Of a stretch of DNA of 64,000 bases, positions 25,254 through 32,690 are shown piece by piece (position 1 is the first letter of the stretch; the number at the start of each line of letters is the position of its first letter). The position numbers and the translations under genes are program-made. Source of the DNA: Nematocida homosporus (taxonomy: Eukaryota > Microsporidia). The notes beneath the pieces are model-generated. The model ran no database searches, was not told the DNA's origin, and worked only from the letters and a program-made list of their open reading frames with translations. Location of the stretch: the NCBI RefSeq assembly GCF_024244095.1, contig NW_026250686.1, positions 62,001 to 126,000 on the forward strand, in the 5' to 3' direction.

Positions 25254-26954
25254 TTAACGGGTCTTAGGCCGGGCAGTTAGAAAAACATTAGAGTTAATGA
25301 TTCGGTGTGAAATTTGAACTTGGAGATCGTTAACAATTAGTTGGTTGTTGATAGAAACCGGTCGATTAAAACGAGTTGTATACTCCTGGGCCAATGAGAA
25401 GATCTCTTTTTCAACTCGTAAGAGAGTAGGTACAGCCATCTTACGGAACTTTTCCTCGGAAATTAGTTGGAAGGAACTACGGAAGAGTCTTTGTGGATCA
25501 CTAGCCTGTTCTTCAAAAGCCGACATTTTAACCAGTAGTTCTTCCCTTTCTCTAATAAAGGCTTTGATATCTCTTAGAATCGTATACTCTTTTTCTAATT
25601 CAGTCGCGGCTTGTTCAACTTTAATCAAGAGTTGTTCCTGTTCAGTAAAAGGCAGATCATTAACATCAGGATAAGTACTAACTGGAATGGGTTGTTGTAC
25701 TATTTCTTGAAGTTGATCAGCGTACTTCTGAATACGAGTGATACTATCCTGGTAAATAGTAGTGATTCTTGCTTTGTACAGGTGTTCAGCTGCATTAATG
25801 GCTTGACTTAGTTGAACAATTGACTGGAGAAGAGTTGAAGAAGGAGGGGGTAAAGTAGTTTCAGGCACTCTTTCTCTAAGGAGTTGAATTCTAGTTTGAA
25901 GTTTAGCTTCAATCTGCTGGGCTAGTCTTTGTACTCTACTCGTCTGGTGTAACAAGCAAGTAGCTTCTGCTGGAGTTAGTATTAGGTTAGTATTAGAAGA
26001 AGTAGATGTGGTATTGGTATTGGTGTTAGTAGAAGTAGAAGTAGTAGATGTAGTATTGGTATTGGTAGAAGTAGATGTATTAGAAGATGTAGAAGTAGTA
26101 TTAAGATTAGAAGGAGTAGTAGTATTAGGGTTAGAAGAAGTATTAGTAGATGTAGTAGAAGTATTAAGATTAGAAGTATTAGGAGTAGTAGAGGAAGTAG
26201 TAGTAGATAAAGTAGTGTTTAAGTCGGTGAGATTTGGGTTGGGTTGAGATAAGGCGTGTTCTAAAGAAGTAAGAGAGGAGGTGGTTTGTTTAAAGTCTTG
26301 AAAAGGTATGCCTAAATGGCTGAGGTTAATCTGACTTTGTTTGGTTTTGGTGGCGGCTTCGGCTCTTAAGTCGGCTAGTCTGGCTTGTTGTTGGGTAAGG
26401 AGAGTTTTAGCCTCTTGTAAGTTGTGGTGGTAGATTAGGCCGGAATGATTAAGAATTGGCTGGTCTTGAGTTTGTCCAATAGCTGTATTGACTTCTTTTA
26501 TCTGGGTAATTAGATCATTAAATTCTTGCTTTTGATTTTGATAGATTAGTTCTAGTTCTTTGATTCTTTGAAGGAGTAGTGTTTGTTTAAGAACTAAGTT
26601 CTGTTCGGTCATCCAAATGGGACTAGATGTACTTTTATCTTGATTTTTAGATAGGTCAGATTTGTTTTTTATCTCACTATCTAAACCTGTAGATTTAATG
26701 GCATCTTCTAAACTTTTTTGATCTTTAACTAGTCGGTTAATCTCTTCTTCTTTACTCTTAACTTCTTTGCTAACTCTTTCTCTTATCTTTCCTAATATTT
26801 TGATAACTTCTTCCATTTCTGGTCCTAACCACTCAAACGGGTCAGTAAAAATCTTATCAGGTGGTAAAATTGTTATTGCTTCTCTAAAGATCAAAAGAAG
26901 ACTTTCTTTCAGTCGCGCTAGAACACTAAATTCATTAGTTACCATCTTAAGCAT
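25254..26954 (-). CDS. Microtubule bundling protein of the Ase1/PRC1/MAP65 family
   Basis: About 566 aa, coiled-coil rich (about 30-130, 300-420), with a low-complexity Thr/Ser/Asn linker (about 225-320) encoded by triplet-like repeats. The diagnostic part is near the C-terminus: DPQRLFRSSFQLISEEKFRK, then VEKEIFSLAQEYTTRFNRPVSIN, which resembles the Ase1/PRC1 microtubule-binding spectrin domain (…LLxEEKxRK…). The family crosslinks antiparallel microtubules in the spindle midzone. The longest ATG (27008) would overlap the divergent gene at 26977; ATG 26954 or 26945 avoids this. Confidence 0.72.
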   Translation of the reverse strand: MLKMVTNEFSVLARLKESLLLIFREAITILPPDKIFTDPFEWLGPEMEEVIKILGKIRERVSKEVKSKEEEINRLVKDQKSLEDAIKSTGLDSEIKNKSDLSKNQDKSTSSPIWMTEQNLVLKQTLLLQRIKELELIYQNQKQEFNDLITQIKEVNTAIGQTQDQPILNHSGLIYHHNLQEAKTLLTQQQARLADLRAEAATKTKQSQINLSHLGIPFQDFKQTTSSLTSLEHALSQPNPNLTDLNTTLSTTTSSTTPNTSNLNTSTTSTNTSSNPNTTTPSNLNTTSTSSNTSTSTNTNTTSTTSTSTNTNTNTTSTSSNTNLILTPAEATCLLHQTSRVQRLAQQIEAKLQTRIQLLRERVPETTLPPPSSTLLQSIVQLSQAINAAEHLYKARITTIYQDSITRIQKYADQLQEIVQQPIPVSTYPDVNDLPFTEQEQLLIKVEQAATELEKEYTILRDIKAFIREREELLVKMSAFEEQASDPQRLFRSSFQLISEEKFRKMAVPTLLRVEKEIFSLAQEYTTRFNRPVSINNQLIVNDLQVQISHRIINSNVFLTARPKTR

Positions 26955-26976
26955 TAAACAAAAGATAAAAAAGTTT

Positions 26977-27261
26977 ATGACATTTGACTTCACACGTAAG
27001 AAGAACATTCTGAATTATAGATCTATTCCTAAAAAGGAAAACAAAAACAAAAAGCAAAGTAACAATCTAAACCAAAATATAAGTATTCCTGCTAGTCAAG
27101 TAGATCTACGCTTGCTTGAATGCCAAGAATTTTTAGATAAACCAGGACTTTTTAGTCATATTCCTATTGAAAATGCCGAAATAGCCAGAATAATTACCCA
27201 AAAAGGAAAAAAATCTCAAGCAACTATTTCACTTTACGATCAGTTTATGAAGGCCAACTGA
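26977..27261 (+). CDS. Small basic hypothetical protein
   Basis: 94 aa, Lys/Asn-rich N-terminal half and a more ordered C-terminal half (residues ~45-90, with LLECQEFLD, FSHIPIENAEIARIITQKG). I do not recognise it. Support for a real gene comes from its ATG position 22-31 bp from the divergent Ase1-like start and the 29-bp gap to the following plus-strand gene, the compact spacing seen for other real genes here. It could still be chance. Confidence 0.45.
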   Translation: MTFDFTRKKNILNYRSIPKKENKNKKQSNNLNQNISIPASQVDLRLLECQEFLDKPGLFSHIPIENAEIARIITQKGKKSQATISLYDQFMKAN

Positions 27262-27290
27262 GTAGTAGATTGGGCTTACAAAAAAATTAG

Positions 27291-27827
27291 ATGAGTATTG
27301 ACGCAGCTATTGCTGAAAAGTTTCAAAAGCACCATCAGCAGTACATTCCTAAAGATCCTGGGAGACATGAGTACCGTAAATGCGGTTACAAAGAAGATAA
27401 ACTTGTCTCTGGGTTATTAAAAAGCAGTCCACCTTTACTTTTAGAACTAGAAGAAGTTCTTTTTGAAATCAAAACCATATCTGAATTAGAGTTAGATCTT
27501 TATGCCAAGCAAAAAGGATACGAGTACTTTTCTATCTATAAGAAAATAAGGGAGGCCGGTTGGATTCTTTTACCAAAATCATCTCCATCTTATCTCTACC
27601 AACTTTTTTCTCCAGATAAGAATTTCAACCGTAAAACATCTACCTCTATCGGCCTACTTCAAATTGTACCAGCTGCCTCTTCAGTCGATCCTAATTTCTT
27701 CACCCAACACCAAGCCACCACCATTATCTTTGCCATTGCCGATGGTTCAACTTTCACCCTAGTAGAAGCCCATGCCTATCCGAATGCCAAATCCCTTCTC
27801 AGCAGCACCACGCCCAAACTCAGATAA
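27291..27827 (+). CDS. tRNA-splicing endonuclease subunit Sen54-like
   Basis: 178 aa. The order of elements fits Sen54: an N-terminal LELEEVLFEIKTISEL stretch (compare the family's pEEaLfLxExGsL), EYFSIYKKIREAGWILLP (compare VYxxLkrxGYxV), a FSP/Kxs region and IIFAIADGSTFTLVEA near the end (compare AVVDxGDISF). Sen54 is a structural, non-catalytic subunit of the heterotetramer that removes tRNA introns. The protein is much shorter than fungal Sen54. The similarity is by eye only; other subunits of the same fold (Sen15, Sen34) are alternatives. Confidence 0.55.
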   Translation: MSIDAAIAEKFQKHHQQYIPKDPGRHEYRKCGYKEDKLVSGLLKSSPPLLLELEEVLFEIKTISELELDLYAKQKGYEYFSIYKKIREAGWILLPKSSPSYLYQLFSPDKNFNRKTSTSIGLLQIVPAASSVDPNFFTQHQATTIIFAIADGSTFTLVEAHAYPNAKSLLSSTTPKLR

Positions 27828-28177
27828 TCAATTTCACAACCCAATAAATCACAACCTTATCTCATTTTACAACAATCTAATTCCTATCTCATTCCTATCT
27901 TATCTCAACTTACAACAATCTAACTCCTATCTCAATCCTATCTCAATCCTATCTCAACTTAACTCAACTAAATCTTATCTAAATCAAAACACTATCACAA
28001 CTAACTCACAACTAACCTATCCTATCTCAACCCAACACAACCTAACACACCTCAATACCAACTAAATCTTATCTAAATCAAAACACAACTAAACACCACT
28101 ACAACTAAACACAACCAATACTAACTCAACTCAACTCAACCCAATCCATATCTAAGCCCATTTTCTTTTTTATTCCA
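27828..28177. repeat. C/A-rich intergenic region
   Basis: CTATCTCAATC and AACTAAATCTTATCTAAATCAAAACAC units; the latter is repeated near 27965 and 28061. Open frames across it are low-complexity translation only. No gene. Confidence 0.55.
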
Positions 28178-28741
28178 ATGAGCCCAATACAAACACTTGC
28201 ATTTCCTCTTGTTCTTTCTTCAGTTTCTCGTACTGTTCATACTAAAGGAGAGACCGAAGACTTCAGAAGCAAAATTAAGGCTGAAGCAGTAATTAAGAAT
28301 ATCAATGAATTCCTCTATGTAATTAGAAGATTACATAAGCTAGTAGATATTAAGCCGATAACTGATGTGTGTTTGTTTAGAGAAGGAGTTCAACCCATGT
28401 GGGAAGATCCAGAGAATTTAGAAGGAGGGAAATGGATCTTTAAAATGAGGAAGAATACAGCTGAACAACGGTTATTTGAATCTCTTATCATGTGGATGGG
28501 AGCATGTCCTTTCAAAACAATGATTGTGAATGGAGTTTTGATAAGTGTTCGAGGTCATCAAACTATTTTATCTCTTTGGACTAAGACTTGTCCAGGCAGT
28601 CCAGCTGAATTTGCAGCTCAAGAAGCCGAAATTCGTGATGTTCTTAAGCTTAAGCAGATGATTCCAGTTATTTTCAAGGGAAATGATGAATCTTTGCGTG
28701 ATCGGTCTTCCTTTAGACAACCCGTCAAGCCGACCTCTTAA
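28178..28741 (+). CDS. eIF4E-family cap-binding protein
   Basis: 187 aa translation factor-like protein. Core motifs are clear: CLFREGVQPMWEDPEN then GGKWIFKM (cap-binding Trp-Glu in MWED), MWMGACPF, and LSLWTKT with the conserved Trp that contacts the cap. Two tryptophans that are near invariant in canonical eIF4E are replaced: the first cap-stacking Trp (by Phe, in TEDFRSK) and the Trp of the eIF4G-binding dorsal face (EFLY instead of EFW). The first change recalls class II eIF4E/4EHP, which also lack Trp there. It may be the only eIF4E or a specialised paralogue; the window cannot tell. AATAAA overlaps the stop region (28741-28746). Confidence 0.9.
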   Translation: MSPIQTLAFPLVLSSVSRTVHTKGETEDFRSKIKAEAVIKNINEFLYVIRRLHKLVDIKPITDVCLFREGVQPMWEDPENLEGGKWIFKMRKNTAEQRLFESLIMWMGACPFKTMIVNGVLISVRGHQTILSLWTKTCPGSPAEFAAQEAEIRDVLKLKQMIPVIFKGNDESLRDRSSFRQPVKPTS

Positions 28742-29082
28742 ATAAACAGATATACATTTGTTATGAGTTAGTTATAGTTTAGTTATAGATAAGTTATAGT
28801 TTAGTTATGAGTTAGTTGTGAGTTAGTTATAGATAAGTTATGATTTTGTTAAGATATGATTTTGTGTGTCATTTCAATTAGAAAGTGTTATATCCTATTG
28901 GGTTAGTATCTTATATCACCCCATCTCAACTTAGTCTTATCTCAATCTTATCTCAACTCAATCTTATCTTATCTTATCTTATCTCAATTCAACTTAATAT
29001 CAACTCAACTCAATCTAATCTTAACTCAACTCAACTTAACTCAACTTAAGTTAACTTAATGGTATACTGTTAAATTTTCCGA
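28742..29082. repeat. Intergenic low-complexity region
   Basis: TTAGTTATAGTTTAGTTAT units downstream of eIF4E switch at about 28910 to C/A-rich CTTATCTCAATC and AACTCAACTT units upstream of the next plus-strand gene. No gene. Confidence 0.55.
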
Positions 29083-29877
29083 ATGTCTGGGAATATTCAA
29101 GTTAGACTCTTTTCAGATGGTCGTGAATGGGCTTGGATAGCTTTGACCTCAACTGCAGAAATAGTTAATGTTGGAACTTTTACTTATTATCAGGCAGATG
29201 GGTTTATTCATATTAATACGTTAGAAAGTGGTGGAGTAGTTAAAGGATTAAGTCGGGCGGTTGTTTTGGAAGTTTTAAGTCGAGTTTTGGCTTGGTTGGA
29301 CTTTCCAAAGATATATCTTTATGCTCGACCTAGAAAGTGTTTTTATCTTAGCTTAGATAAAGAACCTATTCATCCAGATAGATTGCGACAGTACTGGCAA
29401 GATATACTAGTTGATTTAAAGTATTCAGCTGATTTAGTTGGATACCGTGAAATAAGAAGTTCAAAAGCCACTAAAATCCTTCAAGCTAATTCTTATCTCT
29501 TAAAGTACTCAACTCAACTGGAAGATGAACCTATTTCACGCATTCTCAGCCAGAATCCCCAACTATCCCTATCTGATCTTCTAGTTGTACTTGTTAATAG
29601 CAAAGACTTATCAGAAGGTTCTTTAATCTTTTCCCGACCTACTTTTACTCCAACTAATCCAACTAATCCACCCCATTCCAACTCTTCTCCTCCATTAACT
29701 ACTAATGATATTCACCAAGTCTCTACTGCACAACTACGAGTCTTACTTAGCCAGGTAGAAAGTAATCCGGCTGTTTTTCATACTTACTCGACTTGGCCCC
29801 TACTGATAGATCAGACCCAACTAAGTAGATCAAAAGAACAACCAACGATTAAAGTGATTAGATTAAAAAGGAAGTAG
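29083..29877 (+). CDS. Rtt109-like (KAT11) histone acetyltransferase, putative
   Basis: 264 aa. Pieces that match Rtt109 in order: FIHINTLESGGVVKGLSRAVV with VLSRVL (compare SKADTNGY...VRDITKIILEFIL), IYLYARPRKCFYLSL then LRQYWQDIL (compare FTRPASQYLFPDS...LMKWWGFIL), and GYREIRSSKATKI (compare the RSYLRGMKYP region). Rtt109 acetylates newly made histone H3 (Lys56, Lys9) in fungi. The protein is much shorter than the yeast enzyme, with a Pro/Thr/Ser linker at about 185-210. Similarity is weak and by eye. It converges on the Mrt4 gene with a single base between stops. Confidence 0.5.
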   Translation: MSGNIQVRLFSDGREWAWIALTSTAEIVNVGTFTYYQADGFIHINTLESGGVVKGLSRAVVLEVLSRVLAWLDFPKIYLYARPRKCFYLSLDKEPIHPDRLRQYWQDILVDLKYSADLVGYREIRSSKATKILQANSYLLKYSTQLEDEPISRILSQNPQLSLSDLLVVLVNSKDLSEGSLIFSRPTFTPTNPTNPPHSNSSPPLTTNDIHQVSTAQLRVLLSQVESNPAVFHTYSTWPLLIDQTQLSRSKEQPTIKVIRLKRK

Positions 29878-29878
29878 T

Positions 29879-30538
29879 TTATTCTTGGGGAACTCGGGCA
29901 AAGCCAGTTACTTCAGCTTTGTGAGTTCGGTTTTTGATGCCAAGAAGTCTGATCATCTTTTCCTGGGCCTCAGTGATATCTTCACCTTTGCGGCCTAGAA
30001 CAGTTTCTTCGGTAACTTCTATGTTGTTGGTTTTTGGGTTGATAATTGCATTAACCAGACCTAAAGCTTTGATATCTTTGAATAACGTATTAGAAACACG
30101 AATACTTTCTCGGTTAAGTAACTCACCAGCTGGAATAATAATATCCTCTTCAAATTGAGCTCCTTTCCTCTCGTAATCACTAAAGTCCACTGAATTAGCT
30201 ATCTCAGCTATCTTTTCCAGGGGTAAATCAGACATAACATAAAGATAAATCCTATCTGACTTTTTGTAAGGATTTTCGCCCCGTAGTGAAACTAGGTCTT
30301 CTGCTGAGAGAATTCGGCCGAGCACCTTTTCTACCATTCTGTACTTCCCAAAGATCATTTCTGATTTGTTATTTCGGAAATTTCGCTTAAGTTGCTGGAT
30401 AAAAGCTGTTTTGTTATCACACAGAATTTTGTAGATATTCTTGTAATTAGTTACGTTAGAAAGAGCATTGTCTACTTTAGCACGTTTGTTAATCTTTTGG
30501 TCCATGGAATGCAAATTTTGCTGGAATTTTATGACCAT
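29879..30538 (-). CDS. MRT4: Ribosome assembly factor Mrt4 (uL10/P0-like)
   Basis: 219 aa nucleolar factor occupying the P0 site on pre-60S particles. It has the uL10 fold start (NYKNIYKILCDNKTAFIQQLKRNF, then KYRMVEKVLG), a middle insertion, and a C-terminal block with LFKDIKALGL, NNIEVTEETVLGRKGEDITEAQ and LGIKNRTHKAEV that fits Mrt4 better than P0. It lacks the acidic stalk-protein binding tail of P0, as expected for Mrt4. Start may be ATG 30538 or the internal ATG 30505 (MDQKINKRAK), which looks more family-like. Its stop is 1 bp from that of the convergent gene. Confidence 0.72.
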   Translation of the reverse strand: MVIKFQQNLHSMDQKINKRAKVDNALSNVTNYKNIYKILCDNKTAFIQQLKRNFRNNKSEMIFGKYRMVEKVLGRILSAEDLVSLRGENPYKKSDRIYLYVMSDLPLEKIAEIANSVDFSDYERKGAQFEEDIIIPAGELLNRESIRVSNTLFKDIKALGLVNAIINPKTNNIEVTEETVLGRKGEDITEAQEKMIRLLGIKNRTHKAEVTGFARVPQE

Positions 30539-31387
30539 ATATGGTAATTTTTAAGATTAACTTTAAGATATCTTATTTTAAGCTAAATCAAGAGATATTT
30601 ACTGTTTATCTATTCTAAGTATTTCTTATACCTTAATTTAACACTATCTCATTTCAAAATTCATCCTAAAACTAAACCAGACCAAGTAAATCCAGAAAAT
30701 AAAGATAAGTACTAATAATCCCATCTTCACTTACTTACAATTATTCCCAGCTAAGAATTCCTTAAGTATATTCTAAGTCTTCTTCCAGTATCTATTTACT
30801 CATCTATTTATCTCTCTAGTCTTATATTTAGGTTTGTATCTTTCATCCCATCACTCCTAACTAGCCAATTAAGTACATCGCACTTGTTTATCTAAATAAC
30901 ACCTTAGTCTCTCATTGTGTTAGTATTGTAGCTAATTACTTATCTAATTACCAACTTAATACTAACTCAATACTTATCTAATTACTAACTCAATACAACT
31001 CATTACTTATCTAATCTAATACCAACTCAATACTTATCTAATTACTAACTCAATACTAACTCAATACCAATCTAATACCAAGCCAACTCAACTCAACTCA
31101 ATACTTATCTAATTACTAACTTAATACTTATCTAATTACCAACTCAATACCAATCTAATACTAAACCAACTCAACTCAACCCAATACCAACTCAAATACC
31201 AAACCAACTTAATCCAACCCAACTCAACCCAACACTAACTCAATACCAACTCAACCCAATTCAATTTATTGCATGTTAATTCTCCTACATATATACCAAT
31301 TTAGTAACCCAAATACAACTACTAACTCAACTCACTCCAACACCAACCTAACTCAAACTAACTCAATCCACCCCACCCCACTAAATC
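30539..31387. repeat. Long C/A-rich intergenic region
   Basis: From about 30930 to 31380 it consists of degenerate repeats of ATACTTATCTAATTACTAACTCA and AACTCAACCCAA type, C/A-rich on the plus strand, as is usual downstream of minus-strand genes here. 30540-30930 is AT-rich with nothing recognised. Confidence 0.55.
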
Positions 31388-31822
31388 CTATTCTTCTAGT
31401 CTTCGCATCCGATGCCAGGCATCTTTAAGCTGGACTAAGAATGTATCTAGTAAATTGTACTTCAAGTTCAAAAACAACACCCCTCGTTCTGCATTCCCTA
31501 AGACTACATCTAACTTAACCCGCTGACTATCTACTGAAGTAATATCCCTAATAGAACTAGCAGCTACAAAGAAGGAACAAAAAGAAGGCTGAATCACATC
31601 TGGAATGTAAATCAGCCTAAAATTAGTCACAAAGACTTTCCCAGATTCTGAATGGTAGCGATAAGTCCTTAAAAGACTTCCATCACCAACTTTAATCCTA
31701 AAACTAACTCCCCCTCCAAAGTACATTAACTCCTCCTCATCAGAAACAGGCAAAGGAGTACCCACCTCTGTAAATAAACACATATTGAAATTATTCATCA
31801 TAGGACCAGATTCCGATTCCAT
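31388..31822 (-). CDS. GRAM/PH-like domain protein (WBP2-like)
   Basis: 144 aa. A single domain fills most of the protein: FRIKVGDGSL, then ESGKVFVTNFRLIYIPD, then SSIRDITSVDSQ. This is the order of strands in GRAM domains, with the characteristic G-x-(V/L)-x-(V/L)T-N-x-R-(L/I)-(V/I)-(Y/F). It resembles WBP2-type small GRAM proteins, but I cannot assign a function beyond likely lipid or protein binding. A longer in-frame extension starts at TTG; ATG 31822 is used. Its ATG is about 73 bp from the divergent U3 gene. Confidence 0.65.
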   Translation of the reverse strand: MESESGPMMNNFNMCLFTEVGTPLPVSDEEELMYFGGGVSFRIKVGDGSLLRTYRYHSESGKVFVTNFRLIYIPDVIQPSFCSFFVAASSIRDITSVDSQRVKLDVVLGNAERGVLFLNLKYNLLDTFLVQLKDAWHRMRRLEE

Positions 31823-31895
31823 GCAATTTTTTGGCCAAAACCGTAACTTTACTTGCAAATCGGCTATTTAATCTCAGCCGCTTTTTTAGTCAGCG

Positions 31896-32109
31896 TTGAT
31901 TATACTTTACAGAATCATTTGTATAGTATGTTTATCACTGAATTCTTACAATTCAGCACTGCTCAAATACTGGAGTGATGAAGGTACTGTCTTGGTCTAT
32001 AAAGCGAAGGTTAGGATGTTGGGTAGGCTTAGGCCGGCTCACTCCTTTTGATGATCCCCAAAACCTCCAAGTTTTCTTGTTGAGGTTGACCATTGACATT
32101 TCTGACCAG
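31896..32109 (+). ncRNA. U3: U3 small nucleolar RNA
   Basis: C/D-class snoRNA guiding 18S rRNA processing. The 5' end GATTATACTTTACAGAATCA, then TTTGTATAGTATGTTTA, follows the GACUAUACUUUCAGGGAUCAUUUCUAUAGU block of animal U3 (boxes A' and A). A hairpin pairs 31938-31944 with 31950-31956 (CTGAATT/AATTCAG). A long-range 7-bp stem pairs 31972-31978 with 32039-32045 (GGAGTGA/TCACTCC). Box C TGATGAT is at 32049-32055, a perfect stem 32062-32067/32082-32087 (AACCTC/GAGGTT) follows, and box D CTGA is at 32102-32105 in TTCTGACCAG. Ends are estimates. I am confident in this call from the combined sequence and structure. Confidence 0.9.
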
Positions 32110-32690
32110 TGTTTATATATTAATATCTTATTAGGTGAGTTTAGGTGGAGTTGAGTTTAGATGGGGTTTAGGTGGGTTTAGGTGGGGTTGTGTTATGTTA
32201 ATACTTGTTGTAGGTTGGAGTTGTTCGGGTGTGTCAAAATTCTCTTGTCTTACTCTGGTTAGAGTTGGGGTGGTATTGAAGTGGTATTAAGATGGGTTTA
32301 GTATTGAGGTGGGATTAAGATGAGTTGAGTTAGAGTTGGAGTGGTATTAAGATGGTATTAGGATGAGTTTAGTATTAAGATGAGTTTAGTATAGTTTAGT
32401 ATAGTTTAGTATTAAGATGAGTTTAGTTTAGTCTAGTATTGTAATAATTTGGGTATTAAGTTGAGTTTGGGTTAGGAAGGGATTAATGGAGTATTAATAA
32501 AGTATTAATGGAGTATTAAAGTTGTATGAAGCTATGTTTGTGATCTTCTTGTCTATATTGTTGTATTGGGGTGCTATGAATAAAGTTGTCTTTGGTTAGG
32601 AATGATCAGTTGGGTAGATTTTGGATCTATAAATTTCCTTTTTGGGAAAGAGTAATTATATCTGAACCTTCTTTTTTATTTCCTTATCTT
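32110..32690. repeat. G/T-rich region between U3 and the RING gene
   Basis: GATGAGTTTAGTATTAAG and GGTGGTATTAAGATGG units, G/T-rich as expected downstream of a plus-strand gene (U3) but opposite to the usual upstream polarity. Just before the next gene, TTTCCTTTTTGGGAAA (32634-32649) forms a palindrome about 42 bp upstream of the ATG, similar in place to the CArG-like boxes. Confidence 0.55.

Noticed and set aside
26008..26247. Val/Glu-rich plus-strand frame
   Set aside because: Antisense of the low-complexity linker in the Ase1-like gene.
27772..28065. 97-codon frame rich in Asn/Ser/Leu
   Set aside because: Translation of C/A-rich intergenic repeats without any domain.
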